Positions 1 to 12,070 of a stretch of 64,000 nt of DNA are shown here, piece by piece. The position numbers and the translations under genes are program-made. The stretch lies in contig NW_026251402.1 in assembly GCF_025118155.1 (NCBI RefSeq), positions 310,001-374,000 on the forward strand. The letters run 5' to 3'. Under the pieces are notes generated by a model. That model saw only the letters and a list, made by a program, of their open reading frames with translations. It was not told where the DNA came from and did no database searches. Numbering within the stretch: the first letter of the stretch is position 1; each line of letters begins with the position of its first letter. Source of the DNA: Cokeromyces recurvatus. Lineage: Eukaryota; Mucoromycota; Mucoromycetes; Mucorales; Mucoraceae.

Positions 1-1359
1 GTTCATCAAAGCATTCAGATAACAGTTCACGACCACGAAGACAATAAGCGACTGATAAGGCCTTACCCATATTATAATGGGGTACATCACTTGAAGGTTG
101 TTTGCTCCAAACATGTAACTGAAACGCATTTCTAGCAGCCATAGAACAGATTGCATAAATTAAAACTTTAGCTGGCCTTTTTTCAGGATTAGGATCTCGA
201 TAACGAAGTAAGAAATTAGATGTATCTATAATCGGAAGACGAACAGTGGAACAGCAATGTGCGCGACAATATAAATCCACTAAATTATCTGTTAATTCTG
301 GTGAAATATCAATAGGATAGCCTTGAGGTATGGTATAATTGGAATGAGCCCATGAATCCCATATAGCAAATCCAGAAGAAGCAGTACGAATAGATTGAGT
401 ATCATCAAATTCTATTGCAATTTCCTCTTCCTTTCCTTTATGAGTATTTAATAAAGAAGAGTTATTTGATGATAGTGTCGACATTGAACATTGAAATTGA
501 TCCACAAGAGTAGATAAATCATTATAAGAGCTAACATTACTTTCAACTGATAAACCCTTTTTTGTACTAATAATTTTCCACACTGTTTGTTGCTGTATTG
601 GTTTTATTTTTAGAGATTGATTGGTTCTTGTAGAAAAATCCTTTGTCTTTTGAGCAAAATCTTTTGCCATACGATCAAGTGAATCCTGCCATTGATCCAT
701 CATTTTATTCATTGTATGTAATACTTGGGATATATGATTTGCTTTAGGTTCAGACTTCTTGAATTCACAGTCGAAATTGTTCATCTTACAACGACTACAC
801 TTTGGAAATGTCAAATCACATTGCTGTAAATCTTTAAAGCATTTTGTACAAGGATATACAGAAAAATTACTTGTAGATGCTACTTTTGTATTAAGTCTTA
901 TCTTTCTTTTATAAGGTGGTTCCTCTAATAGATCATCATTATCTAAACTTGATGTATTATTCCCCAAGTCTATTTTACATCTTGTAGTTGAATGTTGTTG
1001 TTGTTGCTGCTGCTGCTGATAACACAACATAGGGGCTACAATCTCTGTTGACTTGAGTCGATCATTTAACTTTTTAATTCTATCTCCTAAAGTTTCTGTT
1101 GCCTTTTGTAATTTTTTGAGAGTTGGAGCTGCTTCCGGATAAACACAATTAATTCCTCTTCTTTGACAACGTGTACAATTAGGTTTCTTTCGATCACAAG
1201 CATGTCTATTTCATATATAAATATAATGCTTATCTGGGATAATTTGTATCTATTTATTTTTCATTATTATTTTACACACCTAAATCCTCTGCATCTAAAA
1301 CAGGCAGCACCCAAATTTACTTGTTTTTCTTTGTCACCTGTTTTATTAGCATTAGACAT
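1..1359 (-). CDS. Fungal transcription factor with two Zn2Cys6 clusters (3' part outside window)
   Basis: Likely a nuclear DNA-binding regulator. Two exons: 1280-1359 and 1-1205, with a GT-AG intron at 1206-1279; the start ATG is at 1359. About 428 residues are visible and the frame stays open to the window edge. Cysteines at residues 20, 23, 30, 37, 40 and 47 form C-x2-C-x6-C-x6-C-x2-C-x6-C; the intron falls inside this first cluster. A second cluster at residues 146, 149, 156, 163, 166 and 173 has exactly the same spacing. A poly-Gln run lies between them. Beyond residue about 300 the sequence (for example RLPIIDTSNFLLRY and YAICSMAARNAFQ) resembles the start of the fungal-specific transcription factor domain. 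Target genes cannot be read from the sequence. It is divergent from the GH35 gene. Confidence 0.8.
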
Positions 1360-1461
1360 TTTTTCTTTTTGTTAGATGATGAGATGAGATTAGAGACGAA
1401 AAAGATATAATATAAAAAAAGGGACACATTCATATCATTATTATTACTATGATATTGAAAC

Positions 1462-1519
<58 letters not shown>

Positions 1520-1809
1520 TTGCCGAGAATAAAATTAATTGTTGGGCAGATTTACGAATAAATTAATTGTTTTCATTAAATTCTATTCAGAATATAAAAT
1601 TTATTTATAAACAAATAAACATGTAAGAACAGTTTTTTTTTCTAAAAAAAAAAGCAAATACAAGAAAAATTAGTAAAATTATACTGTATGCAATACAAAA
1701 GAACTATTTAAAAGAACAACATTATGTATTACGTAATTTATATGTATGAAAGATTGTATTTTAATAATAAAATGATACGACTTTGCTTTGTGTCAATTTT
1801 ATTTTACAT

Positions 1810-1851
<42 letters not shown>

Positions 1852-2805
1852 ATTTAAGCGTGTATTTTATATTAATCCGATCTACAAATGCGTGTTTAAA
1901 AAAAAAAAAAAGTGGTTGATAGGTTTCAAATTCATATCAATTTCTTTAATATCACATGAAGATAACAAAAAAAAAAAAGGTTTTATTTTTTATTTAATAG
2001 AATAGGCGTATGAACGTGTTTTACTTTTACTAAAATAGCATTTCTTCAACAATAAAAATAGCAATAAAATAAAATAAAATAGGAAAAGCGGACGGTAGAA
2101 AGCTTTATTTAACAAATAAAATAAATATTTACTATGTTGCAAAAGTTTATATAAAATGTTTCATCTAAAAACTAAGATCTCTTTTTTTTTTTCCGTCCAC
2201 CAAAACATTTTCTTGATTTGATACTCACTGTCGGAGGAACTTCTACTATTCTTCTAAATGCGTAATACTGCTTAATTATCGATAATAAAAGTTTATCGTA
2301 TTATTATTGTTATTATTGTTATTATTATTATTTTTTTTTTTTTAAAAAAAAGGTTAAATTATTGTCTATATACACCACAGCGCGTTTCTGTAAAATGATG
2401 TATCGCCCCTAATGTTTATCTGATAAAAACACGCTTCAAGAGTGGTTTATTAGACTTTTATGCTAAAATCGTTTCGTGTAGCCATAGAAACGTATTAAAA
2501 CATCCACTTTTAGTTATATTTCTAATAATTAAGGGGTTAAATTTCTCTCTCTGCCTTTTTTTGTTGTTGTTGGATTAAGCATATTGTTAGTTTATATAGA
2601 ATTGTCTTTTAACTTTGTTTTGAATAGGAAAATGTCATTACTGCTGTTCGCTAATTATTATGTGTGTGCATGAAGTTTGTTCTTTCATATTTCTATTGGT
2701 TGATAAATTATATTATTATTTTAAAAGCCATTTATAATTTCCCTTTTTTTTTTTCTCTCTCTCGCTCTTCAATTTCTTTCTTATATGTAACAAAGCCATA
2801 TTCAT
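1360..2805. other. Intergenic, divergent promoter region with long poly-T tracts
   Basis: No gene is supported here. The stretch separates the divergently transcribed regulator and GH35 gene. It holds a T47 run at 1466-1512 and a T37 run at 1813-1849, plus several shorter A/T runs, and a pyrimidine-rich stretch just upstream of the GH35 start, common before genes in this window. Short open frames here consist mostly of homopolymer and are not credible genes. Confidence 0.6.
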
Positions 2806-5800
2806 ATGTCTAATATGGCTCCATTGTTTTCTTTATTTGCAATTATTCCCGTAATATTAGGCGGGTTTTATTTTTATGCACATCAACGTACTTATGGTAA
2901 CTTGGATATTACAACATCCTCAGTTGCTTATAACCGAACTCAATATCATGACTTGCTTGACTGGGATAAATATGCACTTTCAATTGAAGGTATACCAACT
3001 TTAATTCACTCAGGTGAATTCCATTATTGGCGTATTCCTGACAGAGAACGTTGGTCACCTATTTTAAAACAATATCGAGCAGCTGGTTATAATACAATTC
3101 GAATTTATTTTCATTGGGGTTACCATTCTCCTGATGAAGGAATCTATCATTTTGATGGCAATCGTGACATTGAATACCTTTTAAATCTTTGTGAAGAATT
3201 AAATTTATTCGTGTTAGCTGCTCCTGGACCTTATATTTGTGCTGAAACTCAGGGTGGTGGTTATCCTTCTTGGCTTGTCGCTAAGCGTGAGTTGAATATA
3301 CGTCATAATTATATTATGCTTTGGCGTAAATATGACCCTCTATTTGCTGACTATGAAGTACAATGGCTTAATCAAATCCTACCTATAATTGCAAGACATC
3401 AAATTACAGAAAATAAGAATGGTAAAAAAGGTTGTGTATTGGGTCTTCAAATCGATAATGAATTATTTGAAACGATGGCTAATTTACTACCAATTGGTTT
3501 ACATGATCAAATGAGAGTTCTTGCTAAAGCTGCTAGAGACGCCGGTATTACTGTGCCCCTATTCACTAATGATGGCTTTGAAGAAGGTGGTTGGGTTCCT
3601 CGTTCTTCATTAATAAATCAGAAAGAAAAAAAGAAGTTTTGGAGTAAAGATAAATTTGGTATTGATCTTTATGGTTTCGATAAATATGTTAGTAAGTAGG
3701 AAGGAATGAAAGAGAGAAAGAAAGAAAGAAAGGAAGTAGATAGTTAACTTGTGTTTAATAGTTTTTGCGCCTACAAGTTCTCCAAAATCTTGGTTAATTA
3801 ATAGTGGCGTCTCAGTAGCTTCTTGGGATGAATGGAACCCTAAAAATTTGGAAAATTCAATGGATAAATTGGAAAAGAAAGTACGTGGTTTTGGTGGTGG
3901 AGCAAAAGAAGTAAGTTGCTTCTTTTTTTTTATTTATTTATTTATTTGTGCTTTTACTAAAATTTGTAGCAAAGTCACCTATGTTTATTCCAGAACTTCA
4001 AGGCGGTTGGTTTAATCATTATCAATTACAACATACTTATGATCAAATTTATGATTATTATGGTGATGAATATACTAAGCTTATATTGGAAACAGCTTTC
4101 GCTCAAGGTGTTACCATGTCCAGTATATACATGATTTATGGTGGCACTAATTGGGGAACAATTGGTGATCCGTAAGTTGCATATCTTCGGGAATCTTTTT
4201 TTACATATACACTTATTTTTTTATTTTACTTTATAGTGATGTATACACTTCATATGATTATTCAGCATGTATTCGTGAATTTGGTATGCTTTCTGGAAGA
4301 GGAAGAAATGTACGTAAATCTCTTCTCCTTACTCGTTCATTTGATCCATATTTTACAAAGACTGAGCGCGTTTCTCATCCAAATGTGAAGTCATCTATTC
4401 CTCATACACTTAACCTTCAACGTTATTCTGTTGGTGGAGATCAGGAGGTCACATTTACTTTCTTTAGAAATTTAGATCGTAAGAAACGTGAAACCTTTGA
4501 TGTCACTATTGAGGAAAAAGGGGATACGCTGACGATGGGATGCTACTTACCTTACAAAACTTCATTTATTGCAGTTGGAAATTATACAAGTCAAAATGAT
4601 TTGCATCTAATTATGTCTACTATTCCTATTTTGACTCGTATTGTAAATAAAGAAAGCAATGAAGAAGTCTGGATTGTCGAACCCAATGTGATTGGAGCGA
4701 TGGCTTTTAGAACTAAAGAAGTTAAAGTTACTGGTAATATGCAAGACGATGCCTTACGTACAGATGGACCTGCTATTATTCTCACCTTTGAAAAAGACCA
4801 TGGCTGGACAAAGATCGAAACTGTTAGTGGCAATCTTTATATTGTAGGTCTTTCAAAATCAGATGCCAGTACATTATTTGCTGAATTCGAGGAGCCTTAT
4901 TGGAATAATGGAATCAAGAAATACCCAGCTTTCGTAGCTTGGGGCGCTGACCACTTTTTCTATAACAAGAAGAAACAAGCACTCGAAATCAACCATAAAC
5001 GCTTTGAAAGAACTATTCATATCTTATCTTTCGAACCTATTGTGGATAATCGTGCAATTGTATCTTCTGATAGTTTTAATCTTCCTTTCATTTATACATT
5101 GACTTATCCTAATGCACCTCATATTTCGACAGCGATCAAACCTACGCATTGGGAATACCGTACAGTTGATTTTAAGAATTTGCCTTGGAATGATGTAAAA
5201 AGACTTGAAGGAAATGCAAGTGTCACATTTGATGCACTTGATTACCATTACACGAGTGGACATATACTCTATCGAGCCAAATTTCAAACACCTAATAAAG
5301 AGGATCCTGAAGTCATCTTATCCTTGAACGCACGTAATAGAGCTACAGTCGTAGTAAATGGTCATATCGTAGGTGGTCATACAACCTATTCTCGTCAACT
5401 GTTTATGCCTGGAGCTAAAATTGGACCTGATCCCTATTTCTTGGGCTCTCATAAATATAACCTTTCACCTTTCCTCTCTCATACTAGTTCGTTAGAAAAT
5501 GAGCTTATTATCCTAGTTGAAAGCTTTGGCTTAAATCGTCAAGCATTTATTATGAACGATATTCGTAATCCCAGAGGTATAATTAATGCTAAATTGAAAG
5601 GACTAGAAAACGATTCCATATCCTGGGAAATAACAGGTGTTGATGTTCGTACTTTGTCAATTCCTTATAGTTCCACTGGATTCCCTGATGAGAATAAAGT
5701 TTCAGGATGGAAAACATACAAAAACATTGAATGTAACGATGCAATTGAATGTACTCTTCCAATTACAGTTGCAATGGGTGTACAATGGTTCCGTTTCCGT

Positions 5801-6139
5801 TTTGATAATGAATTGAAGAAATCAGTATCTTCTTATCATGTCCCTCTTCGTCTTCATTTGGATGGAGAATGGACTGCAATGGTATTTGTCAATGACGTCT
5901 TTATTGCGAGATATTATGGAAATGGTGATGGTCCTCAACATGATTTTTACTTGCCTGATAATTTGATTCGTACCAAAAATAATGAAGTTAAGATTCTTGC
6001 TTATACTTGGAAAGATACAGAAGGAAAATTACTTATTGCGGGATGGCCAGTGTTGGCTGATAGTGGAAACTTGATTACACATGAAACGAATGGAAAACCA
6101 GCTGAATATGTGATATATAAAGATCAGATTACATTATAA
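2806..6139 (+). CDS. Beta-galactosidase, glycoside hydrolase family 35
   Basis: Hydrolyses terminal beta-galactosides, probably as a secreted or membrane-anchored enzyme. Exons 2806-3691, 3762-3910, 3975-4171 and 4237-6139 join in frame to 1044 aa, the usual size for large fungal GH35 enzymes. A hydrophobic segment at residues 5-25 is a signal peptide or anchor. The N-terminal barrel shows HSGEFHYWRIPDRERW and PGPYICAETQGG. The acid/base Glu is in LQIDNELF and the nucleophile Glu is in SYDYSACIREFG, which is split by intron 3. The C-terminal half is beta-rich, as expected for the family's jelly-roll modules. The second-exon acceptor at 3974 was chosen because the nearer AG breaks the frame. 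Neighbours are a regulator (divergent) and a RasGEF (same strand); no functional link is evident. Confidence 0.92.
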
Positions 6140-6751
6140 AAAAAAATTGCTACAAAATAAAAAAAGCTTGCTTTATATGGTCATATTCCTTATGTACAAA
6201 TATAAAGGTATAACAAATAAATTGAAAAAAGACTGTTTTATAACGCACAAATATAACATTGTTATTATGTTTAGTCTTTGTATATTTAGTTTCATCAATA
6301 CACTATTATATATTGCTATTGTTTCCTTTATATATATATATATATATAAGCAACATCATCTCTTGATTTACATGCTTTTTATGTTTGCTCTCCCTCCCCT
6401 TTTTTTTCTCCTCGTTCATAATACTAAATAACATGCTATTATGTATTGAAAAAAAAAAAAAGTTGATGTAACTCAGTTTTCATTGTAACACAATTAAGTC
6501 AATTCTAGGATTATTTATGTTAAAAAAAAAAAGTGCGAACATTTGAAAGGGGAACCCTTTCTTTTTTTCTTTTTTGTTTATTGTTATTACTATCTCTCTT
6601 TGTTGTTTCCGAATAATAAATTCTTATTCTTGTTTATGTGTATTTCCTTCTTTTCTTTTCACAAACTTATATAATCAGTTATTAAGATACTGATATTAGT
6701 TATATCATCAATTAGAGATACTATAATACCTATAAACCTCATATAGAAGAA
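6140..6751. other. Intergenic, 3' of GH35 gene and promoter of RasGEF gene
   Basis: A/T-rich stretch with a short TA dinucleotide run near 6332-6348 and AATAAA-like sites after the GH35 stop codon. Nothing else is recognisable. Confidence 0.5.
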
Positions 6752-9162
6752 ATGGAAGATCTTTACTCTTCTTTAGCTACTGCATCCCTTCATTTTAATA
6801 ACGGTCAAATCAAAGTGAGTTCCTCCTTTTTCCTCGAGAAAAACCAAAAATAAAAAAAAAAAAAAGTTAAAGTATACCTCATAAAATGGCTAATAATCTA
6901 TCATCATTATAAATATATATGTATATAGGATGCTTATACTACTTTTTTACTCACAACGCAGAATGCTTTAAGACCACTATTTGACGTAAAATTTGTTCAT
7001 TGTTGTAAGTAAGATATGCGTAGATAGTAAATAAATTAAATACATACATTTGTTTCTCTCTTTTTAGCCATTATTTCAAAACTATCACATTCTGACGATC
7101 TAATAACTATTTTACATTTATGCATTGATTCTATAGAAAATATTATAAAACAATATTCAACTACCATTCCAACACCAACGAAAACCATACCTCCCCCATT
7201 ACCCCCAAAACCTTCTCATGTAAACAAGCTGGTCTTGTCTCCAAAATTAATGACTCCTATACCAGCAAAAGATCGAGCTATAACAACAAATAGCAAAAAG
7301 GGTAAATTATATATATATATATATATATATATTACGTAATAGATACTTATATAATCGTTTTCATAGTTCATTATAATACGAAAAAACCTACTAGTAGTAT
7401 TAGTGAATACCAAATGAATATGTTCATGTGTCAACAACATGAGGATGGACCTATCCCCGATGGAGAAATTAACCCAACTCATCTTGTGCCAGCACAAACA
7501 AATAATAATAATGACACTTTAACCCCTCCTCCAAGTGAATTAGGAACATTCATAAAAAGAGTCGACCCTATTCCTCATATACCTATACCTCCACTTCTCA
7601 CGACACACAGGGTATTACAAGCTAAACTTGATAAACTTGAGACAGCCTTAAAGGAATTCCATACACAAAGAAACCAGCTGAGTCAGGATGAGAATCAAAT
7701 GAGAGACGAGCTTGATATGGCCATTGCAAAGTATACACCTTATATTGCTGAGGCTAAACAGACATTAAATCGAGTTCGTACACTCTATATGAGTGCAGCT
7801 ACTATCCCTAGTATACTTCAATTTCAACCAGGATTAGTGGCCTATCAACTAACAAGGATTGAATCTGCCATCTTTCTCGCCATTCCTCCACACGCATTAC
7901 TTACACATTCACCAAAGAATCCTCATCCACGTCTTGTCGCTTCCTCCGATTTTTTCAACTATGTAACTCGAGTTATTGAACATTCGATTCTCTTACCTCA
8001 GGAGGCCTCCTCTCGAGCGCAACACATGAATCATTGGATTAAGATAGCCAGTAAATGCCAAGAACTGAACAACTATCAAACCTTGAAGGCCATCGTCTCT
8101 GCGTTAGGGACACCGCCTGTACAACGATTAAAGAGGACATGGGCGTATATCCCAAAGAAAAGTATAACTCGATTAGAGGCCATGAACGAACTCATGTCAG
8201 AGGCTAATAATTATGGTAAATACCGTGAACATATGGGGATTGTATCTACTTCGGTTTTAAATGGTAAAAGTGTCCATTTGATCCAATCTGAGCATTACAG
8301 GAGACCTACGGTGCCGTTTTTAGGCACCTTTATTCATGACATGACTTATTTATTGGCTGCTGTGGGACAGCAATCAACACCACTATCCAATCATCATCAT
8401 CATCATCATCACCATACAAAGATGACGATACCCATTCGAACTTCTTCTCATAACAATACTCTGTCTAATAGTGACCCACGTATTCAAAAACTTTTGCAAA
8501 TGCTTGAAAGATTTCAACTTACACCCCCTTATGAGAGGAAACCAAATGCAACATTATCAAAAATAATCATGAATCATAAATCTCAAACAACACGACCTGT
8601 CTTTTCTCAGGCTTTTCAACGAAGTAAAACAAGTTTTGGGCGATTAGGAGAAGCAATTGGTTTTGGTAATAATAGTCAACATCATACTACAGAGAATAGT
8701 ACTCATTCACTATCAGGAGGAGGAGGAGGAGGAGTAGGAGATTTAATCATCCATAGTTCTTTACAGCAAAGCAATCATCATTCTGAAAGTTCTGATATGG
8801 AAGAGCAACAAAACTTAGTTACACAGTATTTATTGATGCGTTCATGGGTTAACCAGGCAACTGTGGATGAACTGAGTGTGATACGTGAGCCACCATCTCA
8901 TCATAAGCATGCCTCTGAAAGAACAAGCAGCATGGGAAGTCACTACACAAGTTCTATCATAAGCAATGCAAGTTCTTTGATACTGCTCAGTAATAATAAT
9001 AACAGTTCTACTACCAATAGTTGTTTAACATTAGCTTCATCCTCATTGAATGATAGCAGTCGACCTGAAAGTTTAGATGATAATCATTTGTATATTTATG
9101 GAAAAGGATCAGCTAATCAAAATGAACCACTTGCAACTTCTTCATCCACTCTAGTGTCATGA
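6752..9162 (+). CDS. RasGEF-domain (CDC25-type) guanine nucleotide exchange factor
   Basis: Predicted to promote GDP release from a Ras-family GTPase. Exons 6752-6814, 6929-7004, 7068-7301 and 7367-9162 join to 722 aa. Residues about 275-455 match the CDC25 catalytic domain: the helix ending VAYQLTRIESAIF, then HMNHWIKIASKCQELNNY, SALGTPPVQRLKRTW, and VPFLGTFIHDMTYL. A proline-rich stretch around residues 105-125 (PPPLPPKP) could bind SH3 domains. Upstream of the domain is a helical, Glu/Gln-rich segment (about 200-260). The C-terminal half is low complexity with a run of eight His, a Gly run and Asn/Ser tracts. No REM domain is obvious, so it differs from Cdc25/Sos proteins. The short N-terminal helical region is unassigned. 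The start follows a pyrimidine-rich leader. Confidence 0.88.
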
Positions 9163-9705
9163 TTGTAAGATTTGTATCTTAATCTCAATTTAGATAAATA
9201 GTCATAATAGAATATATAATGCATTTCTATATTAATTCTGCCAATGTAAATACAAAAATATATTTTTTTTTCCTTGTATAGGAAAATAATTAATAAAAGT
9301 CCTACACATCTGAAAATATATCTTCTTTTATTATTGTTCTGCTGATTATACAGTGCTTACGGTCTCAAATGGCCAATTAGTGCCTATGTGATTTCCAATT
9401 GGCGATTTTGTAAAAACCAAAAAGCCGATTTTTTTTTTTTAACAATTAGCGTTTCTTAACTTTTTAGCACTTATACAGATGTTTTATTAAGACACTTAGA
9501 AAATACATTAACAGAATGTTGAATACGATTAAACAGTAATTTTTATTTAAAAATACATGACCCCATTTGAGCACGAGGTGTTATTAAATACATCAAATTT
9601 GTCCGGGACGGATCAGTTTAAAGGGATAAGGAACGAAAAAACCTCTTTAGGAGCAAGAGGAAAAACATAAAGGAAAGGAAGGACGCGATAGGTGTAATGT
9701 AAAAA
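9163..9705. other. Intergenic, A/T-rich
   Basis: Sequence downstream of the RasGEF gene. No gene or RNA is recognised. GC content rises from about 9590 into the adjoining LINE-like segment. Confidence 0.4.
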
Positions 9706-10020
9706 TTATACAGGTAGTGTAGGAGAAGGAGGAAGCCAATCTAAGAAACGCTGACTAGGATTGGGTGGGGTAGGAAGAATCGGCTTAGTTTGTTGTAACT
9801 GGTCAAGTTCATGAAGGATAAGGCAGATGGAGGGCCATCTAATGTGCCAAGGGGTGACGGAATGAGATGAGGCAGGTTTCTTGGCGGGAAGTTGGTTTAA
9901 AAGGAAGGACAGGGGATCTTCTATAGTTTCAGGCATCTGTAACCGACGATGCATTTGGAGACATACAATTGCATATCGTCGAGTGAGGCGTTGAGATGGA
10001 TGAGTGGGTATTTATGTAAA
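9706..10020 (-). mobile_element. Possible LINE-type retroelement tail (C-terminal remnant)
   Basis: An open minus-strand segment reads HSVTPWHIRWPSICLILHEL followed by a Pro-rich tail ending DWLPPSPTLPV, and continues upstream through RLTRRYAIVCLQMHRRLQ. This is reminiscent of the C-terminal end of Mucorales LINE reverse transcriptases (from memory, unverified). The coding similarity stops at about 10020, where a Tc1-like terminal sequence begins. No start codon or reverse-transcriptase core is present, so this is at best a fragment. Its base composition is less A/T-rich than the flanks. Confidence 0.3.
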
Positions 10021-10060
10021 TACAGTGACTCACAAAAGTGTGGCAATGTTTCGGAATTTT
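10021..10060 (+). mobile_element. Tc1/mariner-like terminal inverted repeat (solo end)
   Basis: A TA dinucleotide is followed by CAGTGACTCACAAAAGTG, continuing to GGCAATGTTT. The same sequence with two changes recurs at 12497-12525 next to a transposase relic, which identifies it as a Tc1-type end. No inverted partner was found nearby, so the element is truncated or has diverged beyond recognition. Confidence 0.6.
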
Positions 10061-10719
10061 AAGTAATTTATGCAAATTCGCAATAACTGACCATCTATTT
10101 ATTAAGCAAAGTGCTATATAGTATATACTAGAAGAAAGACAGAAGTCTCCTCTTTCTGTTGACACTAATAGCATATATGCACTATATAATGCTTTTATTT
10201 CAAAAATAATATTAAAAGGTTCCCAGTAGTTTATGATGCATGGACCTTTAACATAATACAAGCGACAGACACTCATATTGGCACTCATCAAAATCTAGTT
10301 CAACACAATCTACAAGAAATTTTTATTGGTACTATTACATTAAAGAGATTCCTTATTAAACGTATCTCCATTCGAATCAGAACAACGACAAAAGCCCTGA
10401 AAATCACTCTATACACAGTAAACTACAAAAATTAGAACTGTCTACATGGACTCAGTGTCCGATCTCGTTCATACCTGTGAATTGGGACGACGTAAAAATT
10501 CTTGGATTACTCATGCATATCCAAAACATCAAGAGTGCTTGCGATTAAATTAAAATAATGACCGGTGATAGTATTTGTAGTTTTGATTGCTTTAGATGGG
10601 CCCGGTAACTTTCGTTTCTTTGAGGGAGCAGCATATGGTCGTCTTACTTTGACATTGATGATCCCAAAATGGGAATATAGAGCTCAGGATTGTTGTAGGT
10701 GTCTCCACGATTGCTCTCT

Positions 10720-10762
<43 letters not shown>

Positions 10763-11884
10763 GCAACTGTTCTTTTCAAACTGATATGGGACACTGCTTC
10801 CTCAATAAAGATTGAAATTTGAAAGGACTTTTATAAGACTTTAATATACACAGAGAACAAACATTCTTTTATTGAATGTGTGCCATGTAATTTCTTGAAA
10901 CATGCCAGCTTGGCTTGTGTACCGAACAAAATTTAGATGTCTGCCAGTATGGAAAAACTTTCTGTGGGAGAGTGTGCCATATGATTTGAAAAAGAGTGTA
11001 AACTACAAAATAAAAATGCCTAGAAGGTTTCTGCTAGTTGTTTATGTCATGTAGCTCACCTTGAGCTTACTATAAGGATCAGACAATAGAGAAGACAAAC
11101 TCTTTATTCGGTAAATAGTACGAGGCATTCAAAAAATTATAACCCAATGCAATACTATCACCCAAAAAGACTACTATGGTAGATTGGCATTCAGTGAGAA
11201 TCACTTCACTGAAACCAGAAACTAATATAAAAAATACTACGCGAATTGACCGGATGATTGGATTTTGCAAATGCGCCAATTGGAACGATAAACTCTGTAA
11301 ATTTATAAAAATAACTTTGTGTCAAGCTGAGGGTAAACTAAGAATAATACAAGTACGTGTAATAATTTATTTCATTCAAAAGTATATGTATTAGTTGTAG
11401 AAGTAAATATACAAAAGACATGGACATGTCTATGATAATTCTTAATATTATAATAATTATATCATCAAATACAATTTCGTTCTATTTTCATCTTATTACT
11501 ACTTATCATCTTTATTCACAAAATATATATATATACTCGCACATTATTTAACACTCACGTTAGAATAGATACTTATCTTATTATTTTTTATTAATAAACA
11601 TTATTAACATGTGTCAGCGTATTTCCAGTCTTTTCTTTATTCTATACATTTTTTTTCCTATTTTCGATTTTCTTACTGCTTAAACTTATCTGTAAACAAC
11701 AACACTACCCACTCGGTTCTGTTTTCAACGATTAGATATCTTTTAAGAAACCACAGGAACATTTTAAGAAACTTGGTAAGACTTTTATAACCCTTTCGTA
11801 AATTTATACATGTACATTTATATTATTTTATGCAATTTTTAAAAAATTTTCACGCTTAATATATGAGTGTAGCCCTTACTTTTC
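10061..11884. other. Intergenic relic DNA, unrecognised
   Basis: No gene can be supported. The stretch has patches of moderate GC (10440-10700, 11180-11300) without a continuous reading frame, a T36 run at 10722-10757, and TA-rich stretches around 11525-11540. It probably contains further decayed mobile sequence, perhaps the interior of the element whose end is at 10021. Confidence 0.4.
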
Positions 11885-12070
11885 AACCTCTACTTTTGAA
11901 CTAAATTAAAGTGGCCTCTACTTTCTAACTGAATTAAAGAGGCCTCTACTTTCTAACTGAATTAAAGAGGCCTCTACTTTCTAACTGAATTAAAGTGGCC
12001 TCTACTTTCTAACTGAATTAAAGTGGCCTCTACTTTTCAACTGAATAAGTGGCCTCTACTTTTCAACTCA
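11885..12070. repeat. 28-bp tandem repeat array
   Basis: A unit of the form GGCCTCTACTTTCTAACTGA followed by ATTAAAGT (or ...AAAGA) repeats head to tail. Units begin at 11913, 11941, 11969, 11997 and 12025. A degenerate unit lies at about 11887, a unit shortened to 26 bp ends at 12050, and a partial unit starts at 12051. The last units read TTTTCAACTG where the middle ones read TTTCTAACTG. There are no spacers between units. The function is unknown and the array lies in a relic-rich region. Confidence 0.9.

Noticed and set aside
10565..10822. 85-residue open frame
   Set aside because: It runs through a T36 tract and shows no family pattern.
11176..11394. 72-residue open frame in the relic region
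   Set aside because: No recognisable motif, no supporting flanking exons, and overlapping frames on both strands. Likely chance.
11885..12070. CRISPR-like array
   Set aside because: The units are directly contiguous with no unique spacers, and the genome is eukaryotic. It is a simple tandem repeat.
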